From Topomyia yanbarensis (taxonomy: Eukaryota; Arthropoda; Insecta; Diptera; Culicidae): a stretch of DNA of 64,000 bases. Where the stretch lies: contig NC_080671.1 in assembly GCF_030247195.1 (NCBI RefSeq), forward strand, positions 186,909,725-186,973,724. Reading direction: 5' to 3'. The translations under genes were made by a program, and so were the position numbers. Under the pieces are notes generated by a model that searched no databases, was not told the origin of the DNA, and worked only from the letters and a program-made list of their open reading frames with translations. Shown here piece after piece: positions 24,127-36,290 of the stretch (position 1 is its first letter; each line of letters opens with the position of its first letter).

Positions 24127-25785
24127 TGGCCACTAGAGTGGCTCGCGGTTGTATGGGAAAACTTCAAAATGATTTAAACTAGCGGGCACAGCAGTTCCTT
24201 TTGTGGTCCCAAATGCCTGTGCAAAATTTGGTAGCGGTTGGTTGCTTCCCGGGTTTGCGCATTGCGTTCAAAGTTTGCATGGGATTTTATATGGGGAAAT
24301 CAATTATTTTGCATTTTAATTAATAAAGATCCCTATTTCACTGATAATGAAAAACCAACTACATAAAACTATAGTTCAAACCTTGGTTAACAACTTTGTC
24401 GAAGACCGTAACTAGCTAGGAGTTTTCAATAAAATAGTTGTAACGATTTTAAAACTTATGGTAAAATCCAAATGCAGAAATTGATTAGTTTTTCCAACAC
24501 TGCCGGTGCACCACCGACATCGACATTAAAAACTTAGATAAATGAGAATATATTCATCGCAGAAACTTGGTATCTTTGAATGAAATGTTCAGAATGAATT
24601 GCTGAATAAAATAGACGTAGTCAGAAAATGAAAAGAAGCGGGGGTGTACTCCCCAGTCCCTTTTTAGATTGTTTTGTATAAGACAAAGAATCATTACGTC
24701 CTTGTAAAAGTCAACGACTGAACTTTCTTATTATTTTGAGAGACCCAAATATGAATCATATCATACTACAATCTTTGTTGTGGGTAAAACATTTACAATA
24801 TTTAGGATTCACACCTACAAATTTATGTTATTTTTGCTTGATGCAAAAACTAACTCAGGTCTGGAAATCGCGTTGAGCTCTAACCTGAAGTATATTGCTG
24901 GTCCACCAAGATCACCTCTGTTTTGCGTGAACCTAACTCAATTTCATCAAAAAACGCTTGTTTGAAGTAACTATCCTGGTTTCGTTCCTAGATTCTCAAA
25001 CGAAAACTTTAAAAAAAACAATTCCGAGACTTCAAGGAATCTAAGGATATGCATTTTTTTTTAAATTCTGACTCTGAACGGCTAAGAAATAAGGTTTTAA
25101 AATATGTAAAACTTATAAACCGTTGTACCATTTTAAATGAGATAACAGTAGAGCCATTAAATAGTAGCACTCAAACACGTAAGATTAATTTTTAATTCGA
25201 CGGTACAAACCTGCGTTGAAGATGTGCTCCTTATGTTATACTAAACTATCTAAAAAGGGAACTGGGGAGTACACAAGCCTCCCCCCTCCCTCTTCTTTTC
25301 ATTTTCTGACTACGTCTGTGTTATTCAGCAATTCATTCTGAACATTTCATTCAAAGGTACCAAGTCTCTTCGATGAATATATTCTCATTTGTTCAAGTTT
25401 AAAGTATCGGTGTCGTGGTGTACTGACAGTGTTGGAAGAAATAATTAATTTCTGCATTTGGATTGAACCATAAGTTTTAAAATCGTTATAACTACTTTTT
25501 GAAAACTCGTAGCTAGTTACCGGTTTCGACAAAGTTGTTAACCAAGGTTTGAATTATCGTTTTATAAACCTGGTTTTTCATATTGAGTGAAATAGCGATC
25601 TATATTAACGTAAATGCAAAATAATTGATTTCCCCATATAAAATCCCATACAAACTTTAAACGCAATGCGCAAACCCGGGAAGCAACCGACCGCTCCCAA
25701 ACTTTTCACAGGCATTTGGGACCACAAAAGGAACTCAAAAAGTGCTGTGCTGAAAAATGTCATTTTCGAGCCACTCTAATGGCCA
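24127..25785. mobile_element. Large foldback element, ~540-bp inverted arms
   Basis: Arms of about 540 bp (24127 to ~24670 and ~25245 to 25785) are mutual reverse complements with scattered mismatches. The outer end is TGGCCACTAGAGTGGCTCG, itself partly palindromic. Matched landmarks are CCCGGGTTTGCGCATTGCGT, GGTTAACAACTTTGTCGA and TGACTACGTC. The spacer of ~570 bp holds no recognisable gene. No clear TSD was found, so the superfamily is open. A transcript across it would form a long hairpin. Confidence 0.8.
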
Positions 25786-28233
25786 CAGGAGATGCAGAAA
25801 AGATAACCCAAAAATGATACTCATAGTAGTGATGTTTTGTCGATAACATGATAAATTCAGCCCCTCCAAGAAAGGATTCCAATATATCTCACATAGCCAA
25901 TGTGGGGAAAGATTATTTAAATGACTGTTAGTAAATTAGATTTTCAAGTCCAAAAATATTGTTACTAATTGTTGATAGTAAGTTTTATCCTTTTATCGTT
26001 TTACCCGAAGATTTCGGGCTATTATAAAGGAGCCTTTACCAAACCAAACGCTTCGATTTCATATCAGCAACATTTTTTTATCGTAAATTTGATCACCTTG
26101 CGCAGGAACTACGGAATGTTCCAGATGGTTAAGGATTTCAATGGTAATCAAACTATGCAATTCCAATAATCTTGTCATCGTTTTGTTGATGTTAAATTTC
26201 GACGTTTTCTTCAAAGTGGTGTATTATATTAGTGGATTGGTAGTTCCCAAAATGTTGCTACCAATTTCAGTAAAGTTTTGTTTATAGTAAACTTCAGCCC
26301 TTTCACAAGGGGTTCCGCAACACTGTCAGATGACCAAATAGGCCAATGCATCATTGTATGGCAAATAATGATCTATAACTTTACTGAATCATCTATAATT
26401 GTAGTTCCAGGCTGTTTAGCTCATTCCATTAGCATTCCGAACCAAATCCAAATGTAGAAGAGCCTGAAATTACCTTTAAGTTGATGTAAATTTCATAAAA
26501 ATCGATCGGTCTCACTTGTAATCCGGGACGCCAACTGAAAAAAACATGTCGATTATATTCGGATATATTCAAACAAAAATAAAATTGACAAATTTATAAT
26601 AAAGTTTTCAAAATAAAGAAAAGTTTAAGCCTTTAACTTAGAAACTTTTTTTTAACCACGCGGAAAGATTCAATATGATTTTGACCGTTTAGCTGATAAG
26701 TCCCCGCCAAAAGAGCAAAAACAATTTGGCAAACACATACCGGATGATCACCATATTTCCATCATAAACGTTCATGCCGATTCTGGATCAGCTTGAATGC
26801 TGCAAATCTAAACGATGTTGCCTCTAGTGACGCAGACGATGGAAAACGGAAAGAAGGAAGCAAACACATGTGGAACAAACTGCTGACTGCTGAGTTCACC
26901 ACGAAAGGCAGTAAAGAGTGTATGGGCAAATAGAGCTGAAAGTTGGCGGCACAGAGCGGGATTCCGGCAAAGCACATGCACAACTGGGTTCCATTGAAAG
27001 ATGGTTCGATGCGGTTTCTCAAACACATCGGTCGGTTCCAAGTGTGAACCAGCTGTCATTGATATAGTTTAGCTTTGACGAGTCTGGAGAGTGTTTGAAA
27101 AGGACCCTCGTCGCTCGTTATCTGCCTTGTTTGAATGGAAATTTGATAAACATATGTTTCAAAACGGGGTGAACCGCTTGGGAAGAATGTGTTTCCAAAC
27201 TATGTATCATTTCGAGAAAATTGCCTCAAATGTGTAACCAGATCTGTCTGCAAGCAAACGGATAATGAGAAAACAAAAAAATATTAATATTTTGCGTTCA
27301 CAAGTACTGATACACAGTGCCGTCAATATGTTTATATCCGAATGCTTGGCTGATTAGTAAAAGACCAATGCTTCACATCAAACTAGAAGAAATGCGCTCT
27401 AAATCATTACCAACAACCAGCGACAGCTTCTCACCTCGTCGGTATGTGGCTCAGTTTCAACACTCTTGATTTTCACATACCTTAACCCTAATGATCAGTT
27501 TCGACGACGCGCTAGCCAAGGCAGCAGCATAAAAACATTTAACACCAACCATAAATTCGTCCCCAATTTTAACGCGCTTTTGCCGCACTTTCCGTCTAAA
27601 ACCGGCCACCCAAAAACCGAATGCGCACAGGGCAAACAGGTGTATATCATTTGCAGCTTGGTCGACTGCTGCATTCTCGATGCATATGCATTTCGGCGCG
27701 GAATTCTACGTAGTTGTTCAACCATGCCAAGTCCGAGTCGGGCCGAGCCGAGTCGGTTAGTCATCAATTCATGAACCCTCTTTCTTTCTATCTCTTTCCG
27801 TGTGTGTCTGAGCGAGCTCTTCCCGCGTTTCATCACCGCATGTGTGGCAAGCCTTGTTTGTTGGAAATGGGAGCAATTGAGTTTTGACCCGTTTGCTCAG
27901 TAAATTCCCCAGTACAGGTACAGGCCCGACAGGTGTTAGAGCCCTGAAGGATGGCTGCAAGTGTGGAAATATGAGTGAACATTTTTATTATACAATAATC
28001 GTAGGTATTGAAAACATATGTTGAAAAGCGAACGAATTTATGGAAAAGGAATTGATTCGACTTAAACACACGAATGCTAGGACTACCATTACTAAAAGGT
28101 CTATGAATTAATCTATGATCTTCATTGTCATGTATTAAAGCGGCTATTCATTTCTGAGTATAATTTATTAACACGATCAGGGTAACAATGAGACTTGAAT
28201 TTGCTTTTAGTTTATGGTCTCTAATTAATTCAT
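25786..28233. other. Unique sequence with a GC-richer island
   Basis: 25.8-26.65 kb is AT-rich with nothing seen. 26.68-27.96 kb is GC-richer and free of bounded repeats. Overlapping frames on both strands (for example 27495-27836, minus, 113 codons) lack any known domain. The island could be regulatory or exonic DNA of an unrecognised host gene. I found no convincing splice pair. Confidence 0.3.
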
Positions 28234-28562
28234 TACCGTCAAACACGGTTACTTGCAACACTTTTCAACTTCAAAGCGGTATAACTAAAAATACTGTAAC
28301 ATTAGAATAATTTTCAATATGTACAAGCGCTAATGGGAGTATAAAGACTACTAAATGGTATTTTACAAATCAAAGCATCATTCCCTGTTTTCACGATGGC
28401 CAAAAATTATGCCTGTTGCAAGTAACCCCGCATATGGGGTAACTTGCAACACATGAGCTTCATTGAAGTCTATTGCTGTATATTTTTGTTTACCTTTAGT
28501 ACATTGACCAAATGTACGATAATTTGGATACCCATGTTATTTACAAAGAACAGCGACCAAAT

Positions 28563-30868
28563 CAGGGTTGTTAATCGATAATTAATCGTCATCGTCGATA
28601 ACGTTAACCACCCGTCAACGTCATCGGAAACTCCGTTAACGATAATGTATCGTCGGATTCATCGTCATCGTCGATAATTCATCGGTGGTTATCGCGATAC
28701 ATTTTGCGTTACTTTCCCGTTAATTGGAGTTGAAGTTGATACGGTTAGCTTTCAATTGTTTGAAAATAAATAACTATTAAAGGACATGTTGTTGGCAGTT
28801 GAAAATCAATAGTATTGAACATTTTCTATGTACAGGGGGGTTCGACGATGTGTCAAAATGGAATCTTTTTTTCAACTTTTCGGGAGTGTTTTATATTGAA
28901 GGGAAAGTTATTAGCAGTTAACAATCAATAGTTTTGGACATTTTCAATACACAAGGGGTTCGATGATGTGTCAAAATGGATTTTTTTCAACTTTTAGGGA
29001 AAGTTTATTATACTGAAGATGTTATTAATAGTTTTGGACATGTACCGTCGGTGCGTAAAAATAGAAATTTTTTCAACTTTTCGCGAACTTTTTATATTGA
29101 AGGGCAGCTTGTTGGCAGTTGAAAATCGATAGTTTTGGACATTTTCAATTCACAGGAGAATCCACCAGTGCACAGTGTTTCCAAAATGGCAAAAAGGTGA
29201 AAGAAGTTCTTTGAACCACGAAAAACATTTTTTAGCTACAGTGTCTTCAGCAAAGTTTATTTATATTTTTTGCATTTAAAAAGTATTAGTTAGGTGATTA
29301 ATCCCTCTAAAGCTGTGAAGCAAGTTTTTGTTTAGTCATTTAAATGAAAATAAAAAAAATTCTTTGGCAAAGTTGTTGAGAATATCTTTAGTATTAATTT
29401 CGCTGAAGAGACTATGTGTCTATCTGTCGATTTAATTATACGTTTGTGAAGATTTTGATATACCCCACAAAATTGCTTATTTCAAAATACTTTTCCTGGT
29501 AATTTTGTAGAATTTCAAAATGTTCCAAGATTTCGTTCAACATAAGAAAATACAGAATTTTTGTAATGTTAGTTTATTTGTATCTCTTACAACTTAGAAG
29601 TTATCGAATGATTTAGTGTCCAAAAAGCAATGTTTTGGTATGGAAGCCACAAATTTCCGCAGGTATAGCTTCACCAAGACGAATCTGTAAAACAAACACT
29701 ATATATACTGCAAAATAAACAAAAATAATACTACTGTACTGTAAGACCTCCTAAGGGAAATTTTTACTAAATAATAAGAACGGGTTATGAGGGTTTGTCG
29801 AGGGACTAAAGAAGATTATTTTAACCACTGCGGTTTATTAAAAAGAAAGGAAAAAAATATATTAGTCTTGGTGTTTGCGTTTCGACATCGTCTCTTCAGA
29901 ACCAGAAAAAATATGTGCCGATTTAGTCAATGTCAATTCACCAAGGGGCTGATAAAAACGGGTCTTCACTGTATTCAAAAACGACTAAAACTCTATTATG
30001 AGGTCGTTCATAAATTACACTACATATTTGAGGGTAAAAGAAGGAAGCATGAAGCATCTTGTTACATAGTGGAGAGAAGAAACGGAGGAGGGGGCTAAAA
30101 GCTTCCCAACTAGACATTGGAAATATGTATATTCTCCTTTTTAAAATTCAAAATCTTCTAGTTTAAATTAAAATTATAATAAAATCTGTTAATCACCACA
30201 CCACTTAAATGTGTAGTATAATTTGTGAATGGTCTAATAATAGTGGTTTAGTAGTTTTTTCAACATATGTCTTTGCGTGATAAAAATTACTAATTACACA
30301 ATAGCTCAAAATTTGTTTTCTTCAAGGTCAAAACAATTTTGATCACCTTTTTGCCGCACTGTGCACCTGGGACTCTTCTGTGCACCAACTTATTCGAAAA
30401 ATTAAAAAAAAATCCATTTTGACACATCTTCGGACCCTTCTGCGTATTTAAAATCTCCAAAATTATTGATTTTCAACTGCCATCAACTTTCCCTTCAGTA
30501 TAATACACTTTCCCGAAAAGTTGAAAAAAAATTCACTTTGACGCATCATCGGACTCCGCTGTGCATAGAAAATGTCCAAAACTATTGATTTTCAACTGCC
30601 AACAACATGTTCTTCAATAGGTATTTATTTCTAAACATCTGAAAGTTAACCGCATCAACTTCAACTCCAATAAACGGGAAAGTAACGCAAAATGTATCGC
30701 GATAACCGATGAACCGACGATGACGATGAATACGACGATACAATTATCGACGATGACGATGAAGGCGACGATACATTATCGTTAACGGAGTTTTCGATGA
30801 CGATACATTATCGTTAACGAGTAACGCCGATAAATTATCGCGAAAAATGTATCGTATTAACAACCCTG
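28563..30868. mobile_element. hAT-type foldback element with perfect 8-bp TSD
   Basis: Ends CAGGGTTGTTAAT (left) and its complement (right) are flanked by identical GACCAAAT (28555-28562 and 30869-30876). Arms contain runs of TCGTCATCGTCGATAA-type sequence and then ~120-bp units (TTGGCAGTTGAAAATC ... TTTTGGACATTTTCAA), forward on the left (28760-29165) and inverted on the right (30410-30620). The 8-bp duplication and CAGGG terminus indicate hAT. The sequence outside shows that ~48 bp starting GACCAAATGTAC exists on both flanks (28555 region from 28506, and 30869). So the target was already a short tandem duplication. Confidence 0.8.
29171..30363. mobile_element. CACAGTG-ended element D (Transib-like termini)
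   Basis: The left end CACAGTGTTTCCAAAATGGC and the complement of the right end, CACAGTGCGGCAAAAAGGTG, share the CACAGTG heptamer and a GGCAAAAAGGTGA block, which is offset by a small deletion. It lies in the spacer of the hAT foldback. Flanking pentamers (CAGTG and CACCT) do not match, so the insertion model is less firm than for the three sister elements. No ORF of substance apart from an unsupported 103-codon frame. Confidence 0.5.
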
Positions 30869-31241
30869 GACCAAATGTACTATAATTTGGATGCCCATGT
30901 TGTTTATAATCAACAACGTTTTTGAACAGCGGGAACACTCGATTTATTCAAGAAATTCGTTGGAAAGGCTAGCTAACAGGGTTTTAACCCTTCATTTCAG
31001 AACTAGTAAGTAACAAGTATTATCCATAGAACTATAATTTCAGTTCTATCGCAATTAACGTGATTAGATTCCACTGGAACAGTGCAGTGAAACTATCAGT
31101 GAACGGCGAGAACTAAATTATACTACATCTTTGTTGTCTTCAGATATTATTGATAACAGATAACCTATTAATTTACACTGTCAACGACTATCTTTTCCAT
31201 GCAATCGGACTATTATAAATGCTAGAACAATCCAGTTGAGT

Positions 31242-31480
31242 CAGTGGTGGATCCAGGGGAAGGGTTCTGGGGGTCCGGACCTTCCCGAAATTTTTTTTAT
31301 CTCATTGAGAAATTTTAAAATAGTTTCTATTTTAAATTCATTCTAAATTCCAAATCATTCCAAACCAGATTCCAAAACTGATTTTAAAAAGAGGGGTATT
31401 AGATATTACGTATTGTACATTGAATATTTCAAAATCGAAATTTCGGACCCCCTCCGAAATTTTTTTTGGATCCACTCCTG
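31242..31480. mobile_element. hAT MITE with perfect 8-bp TSD
   Basis: A 239-bp element: left CAGTGGTGGATCCAGGGG, right complement CAGGAGTGGATCC. Identical AGTTGAGT lies at 31234-31241 and 31481-31488. Inner GGGGGTCCGGACC / GGACCCCCTCCGAAATTT blocks are also inverted. No coding capacity. Confidence 0.85.
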
Positions 31481-32204
31481 AGTTGAGTATAAGATAGAAA
31501 ATGAGAATTTTCTAGTATTGCTAGAGAAGCAAGTTCACGTAAAGACGACTTCCTGGTACTGTTCTGTATTTAAGGAGCATTTTCATATTCTAGTTGTAGG
31601 TTATACCTTTAACATTTGATTCAAAATGCTATACAGACTATTATTTGAAACGCTCAATCAGCCAGATGGCTAGAGTCATAATAGTAATAAGACAAAATAC
31701 TGTTGCATGTTACCCCACATGGGTAGTTAATATAGTTAAATCGTTATCTTGCATATATTTGAGAGGGTAAACAAACATGTATCAAACAGTAACGTTTGTT
31801 GTTGTATACTCGATCTGTACGTAAGAGATACAAATGAAATGCTCTTCTCATTGAAGTGGACCAAAGCACGACATTTCAGTTTGTTTTTTATTGAAAAATA
31901 CAGAAGATTACCCTGTCGCGCAAAAGAAACCGAAAATAATGACTGGTAGTACATGATTATCTATTAACATATGCTGGCTTTTGACAGCTATAATGCTAAA
32001 TTGCAAACACTAATATTAGCGTTGTTAAATTAATCTGAACAGAAACATGTTGAAGTGTTGCAAGTTACCCCGCTGTTGCAAGTTACCCCGTTTGACGGTA
32101 CACGAAGAATGAAATTCTTTTATTTTATTACATCGGTCTAAACATTCAGAATAAAACGATACATACCTATGTCCAACCCTTAAAACTTCAGAACGATTTT
32201 TATA

Positions 32205-34967
32205 GATATTCAAAATGGAAATTTTTTCAACAATGTTGCAATGAGTTTATTTTTGAAGGGCATTTTGTTGGTAGATGAAAACCAATTGTTTTGGACATTT
32301 TCAATGCACAGGCGGGTCCGCCAGTGTGTCAAAAAAGAAGATTTTTCAACATTTTGGAAATTAATTTCACAATGCAAGGTAAGTTGTTGGCAGTTGAAAA
32401 TCAAGTTTTGGACATTTTCAATGCATATGGGGGTCTGCCAATGTGCCAAAATGGATTTTTTTTAACTTTCAGGGAATGATTTTTGTATTGAAAGACAACT
32501 TGTTGGCAGTTATAAATCAATAGTTTTGAACATTTTCCATGCACATGGGTCCGCCAATACGTCAAAACCGACAATATTTTATATTGAAGGAAAAGTTGTT
32601 AGCAGATGAAAATCAATAGTTTTGGACATTTTCAATTCACATGTGGGTCCGCCAATGCACAGTGGCGAATTTCCCTAAAAACTTGGCCAAAAGTCGAAAA
32701 TGGTTTTGGTTGACCTGCAAAGGTGCACACACAAACCACAGTTTTTTGGGGCGCAGATTACGATTTTGATGTCAAATTTTCAAAATTCAAAATGGCGGAT
32801 GCAAAATGGCCGAAATTTTAATCTAAATATAAGTAAATTTTCACGAATGAAGATTTAATGGTTCCAATGTATGCCAATATCGTTTATAAATGTATCGAAT
32901 TTTAACTAGTGTGTAGTTAAATGATTTGTTGATTTGCACGCATTAAGATGTTTGGGTGTTTAGATAGATAATGTAGCTATTATGAGAATTGATGGTATTA
33001 GTCATTTCAAACTATGTATTTTGAAATATTATGCAACATAGTTACAAAACTTTTAAACTCTTTGTACGATTATTGTTCAATTGCTGTCCGATGCACATAT
33101 TTCTCAAAGAACGAAAACTAGTATTTTTTCTAAATTACAGAAAATAAGCCGATTCTGCGACGAAATGCATGGAGTGAAAATTGACGACAAATTTGCAAGA
33201 AAATTACGGTAACTAAAAATGAATATGAGAAAAATACGAAAATAAGTGAAATTCACGAAGATTCATAGTTTTATTTAAATTAAATTTGACCGAGGATTTG
33301 TCCAAAGTTCATTATTACGATGAAACGTCCATTTAAATTCATGTGTTATACTTGGTCAGAACATGCTAGTACTGCTTCCTAGTGTAGTTTTGAGCAACCA
33401 CGTTTTGTTGTCATGCTTGCTGACATGCTACGACTGTCAACCTTCACACAAAAAACTTCGCCAAGCTGGATTGTACGCCAAAGTGAGCTCTTTGGCAAAA
33501 TCACGGCCGGAGATCCCAGTATTCTTTTGCACTACTCTACTCTTTTCGCTTGTAATATCCAGCCATATATTCCACCTCTAGATTTGTTTTGTTTTGCATG
33601 ATCAAAGGTCATAGTTCCCCGGTAACGTTTAATCATGGTATTCATAATCGATTTTTGATATTTGGAACCTTTGGCGATCACTTCTGTTAACCTCGTTGGA
33701 TTTAAATATGAAGGACCAAAATTATTTACGTCTTTTGCGTTCCACTTTTGATAACTTTTGAACATGTTTATGAATCTTGATGAAATTTTCACTACTAAAT
33801 ACACAATTCTTCCTGATCAAAATACAGTGTTGTGTGACGCGCTATGACAACCTGCTGCAGTAATTAAAAATACGAGTCCAAATTTTAAACTGAAAATCTT
33901 ATAATCCATCTCCGTCTCCACTTAATCAAAGATTACTCATAAACGGGCAAATTCGGGCAAGAATTCTATAATGTTCCAAATGGAGAATTGTTCAAGGAAC
34001 ACAAATTGCCTTGAAACATAGTGGACATACGTGGACATAAAAGTATTTCAATTATTTAGCAAAAATGTCTGTTGAAACCGTCTGCTACAAAAGCATGAAA
34101 GTTATTGACTTTTTCTATACACAAAGAAAATAATATATTTTGACATCAATACATATAAATAAAGTACATACCGTCAGCATAACTTTCCATTATTACACAT
34201 TTGAAAGCGGCACTTTTATGAAAATCTAGCTACACTTCAATAATACTGATATTTCGGGCGCTAGATGAAAAATATGATCAAAACGCGATGGTTTAAACTG
34301 TTTGGATGTGTCAACACCTCAAATATGGAAATTTTGGAGTGTTTCACTTAAAATAGCATGCGGCAGCTCCATCTGAAGGACAATGTATGTACTAGAACCC
34401 AAAGTACTACCATGAAATTTTCTACTTTTGGCCAGGTTTTTAGGCAAATCCGCCACTGTGCAATGTGTCAAAACGGATTTTTTCAACTTTCTGAGAGTGA
34501 GTTTTATATTGGAAGGCAAGTTGATTGCGGTTGAAAATCCATAGTTTCAGACATTTTCAATGCACGTGGGGGTCCGCCAATGTGTCAAAAAAGAATTTTT
34601 TTAAGTATTTTGGGAATGATCTTTGTATTAAAATGCTGATATTACCGCTACCAAATATCCAAAACAATTGATTTTCAACTGCCAACAACTTGTCTTTCAA
34701 TAAGTAACATCATTCCAAGAAAGTTGAAAACTTTTCCATTTTAAGACATGGTGAACCCAAAACTATCGATTTTCAACTGCCAATAACTTGCCTTGCAATA
34801 TAAAAATCATTCCCAAAATGTTGATTTTTTTTCTTTTTTGACATATTGGCGGACCCCCCTGTGGATTGAAAATGTCCAAAACAATTAGTTTCCATCTGCC
34901 AACAAATTGCCCCCTTCAAATTAAAACTAATTGCCATATTGTTGAAAAATTTTCCATTTTGAATATC
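32205..34967. mobile_element. Foldback built of ~120-bp units, split by a later insertion
   Basis: The outer ends GATATTCAAAATGGAAATTT (left) and the complement of the right end match over more than 60 bp. Inside are direct ~120-bp units, each with TTGGCAGTTGAAAATCAA, GGACATTTTCAATGCACA and GGTCCGCCAATGTGTC. They begin at about 32261, 32381, 32499, 32594 and 34523. Inverted units follow from ~34650. The same unit builds the arms of the hAT foldback at 28.6-30.9 kb. A CACAGTG element (32658-34460) interrupts one unit. No gene. Confidence 0.7.
32658..34460. mobile_element. CACAGTG-ended element B (Transib-like), TSD CAATG
   Basis: Left CACAGTGGCGAATTTCCCTA and right complement CACAGTGGCGGATTTGCCTA are matched over ~40 bp. 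It interrupts a repeat unit whose intact copies nearby read CCGCCAATGTGTC. Excision plus one copy of CAATG (32653-32657, 34461-34465) restores that unit. A 5-bp duplication with CACAGTG ends is the Transib pattern. Both ends have CCAAAAGT starting 22 nt after the heptamer. No transposase frame in the 1.8 kb. Frames of 60-90 codons inside have no recognised domain. Confidence 0.75.
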
Positions 34968-35802
34968 AAATATGCACCTACACCGTACACCTCCTCAAGA
35001 ATTTTGTTAAAACATCCATTTTTCAATCTGAGTATGCTACACTCTTCAATTCTTATCCATTCAGAAGTGAGGCACGACCTCCATAATATTTTCTGCATTA
35101 AATCGAGATGATTGAGACAGTTCTGACACTTAATGTTTAAGAAGCGGATTTAAAATCAATAGTTATGGACCTTTATGGCACTAGAACCTCAGCTAGAACT
35201 ATTGATGCCAAAATATGCTTATTAATATCTTTACTAAGCCGCAAAAAATTACAAAGAATGTTATTTGATTCATTCCTCAAGCATCGAAAGTTATCGATTG
35301 CGATGAGAAAATATCCATATTGGCCCGATCTTCACTCAATTTCGAGTTGCCTTTGATAACACGTAGTACAGCATTTATTGACAAGTGAAAAGTTCAATTT
35401 GGCGCGTTATACATTTGGATTTGATCATTTTGGATCATCAATATTTTCATCACCATCACTGATTTGGATCATGGAGAAGCAATCAATAAAAAAGTTTTAT
35501 TAACTTTTGTCATATTTTTATAATTAATACTATTTGCGGTCGAAAATACAATTTTCTTATTGAATGTGATTCCAAGCGCCATTTCTAAACAAAATGCTCT
35601 TAACAAAAAAATTCTGATATGTTCTAGCTCTCCAGATATTTAAAATTTTGTTTCAGCAAGACAATTATTTTATTTTACTATGACATTTTCAAAAGATATT
35701 CGCGTTTTTCCATTAACAAGAGATTTTTCAAAGACCCCTTAAAATTTCCTCTAACTTTCTTTTTAACATCAAGACGATATTCAGTGGCATAGTAGCGGGG
35801 AG
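34968..35802. other. AT-rich spacer, nothing supported
   Basis: Short frames only. No bounded repeat was found between the foldback and the LINE fragment. Confidence 0.35.
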
Positions 35803-36290
35803 GGTTTTGGGGACGAACTTGAAACAACTCCTATCGAGCCACGGCTGCTTCAGGAAGTATTTTCATAGGTTCGGGTACACAACGTCCCCACTGTGCCCGG
35901 AGTGTGAGAACGTCGAGGAGACACCGGAGCATGTGGTCTTGAATGTCTGAGGTTTGAAGTGACGTGCAGAGAGCTACTTGAAGCGGGAGGAATTAGACAG
36001 TCTGAACTTTGCCGCCCAGATTGTCCTCGTAGGGGAAGAGCACTAAATTTAGACTAACAGAGAGCTTTCCCACTACTATACCGAAATTGCCCCGTTGTGT
36101 GGATGGTCGAAAACTAGTAGTGTGTCGAAGATGGGTGCTGTAACCCTACTGAAAGAACTAGTTGGATAGGAGTATGTGCTGCGCACAAAAAAAATCTCTT
36201 CCCGAAGTAATGCCGTAAGGTAATGCCGGGGAGGAATCAGGTTCCGTGCAAGATTAGTTATATTAGCGACCGGGTTGTTGGTTTTTGTAG
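35803..36290 (+). pseudogene. LINE ORF2 C-terminal fragment (R1-like) plus 3' tail
   Basis: Translation gives LKQLLSSHGCFRKYFHRFGY and then SPLCPECENVEETPEHVVLN, ended by an early stop. A CPEC...EHV block followed by a cysteine is the C-terminal CCHC-type motif of R1/LOA-like LINEs, which helps RNA and target recognition. The final Cys of the motif is lost here. Sequence after ~36040 looks like LINE 3' UTR. The 5' part of the element is missing. This R1-like type is distinct from the I-type LINE at 60-64 kb. Confidence 0.65.

Larger units (their letters stand above)
28236..32098. mobile_element. Outer TA-duplicating element with CCGTCAAAC termini, nested
   Basis: The left terminus CCGTCAAACACGGTTACTTG and the complement of the right, CCGTCAAACGGGGTAACTTG, are inverted repeats flanked by TA (28234-28235, 32099-32100). 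GGGGTAACTTGCAACA motifs repeat near both ends (28436-28451 plus; about 32058-32089 in complement). Of its 3.86 kb, about 2.5 kb is later insertions: the hAT foldback at 28563-30868 and the hAT MITE at 31242-31480. No transposase recognised. Confidence 0.65.

Noticed and set aside
28580..28720. ATCGTC/GATAA short-period repeats resembling a CRISPR or satellite array
   Set aside because: They are degenerate and mirrored at the other end of the hAT foldback, so they are its subterminal sequence.
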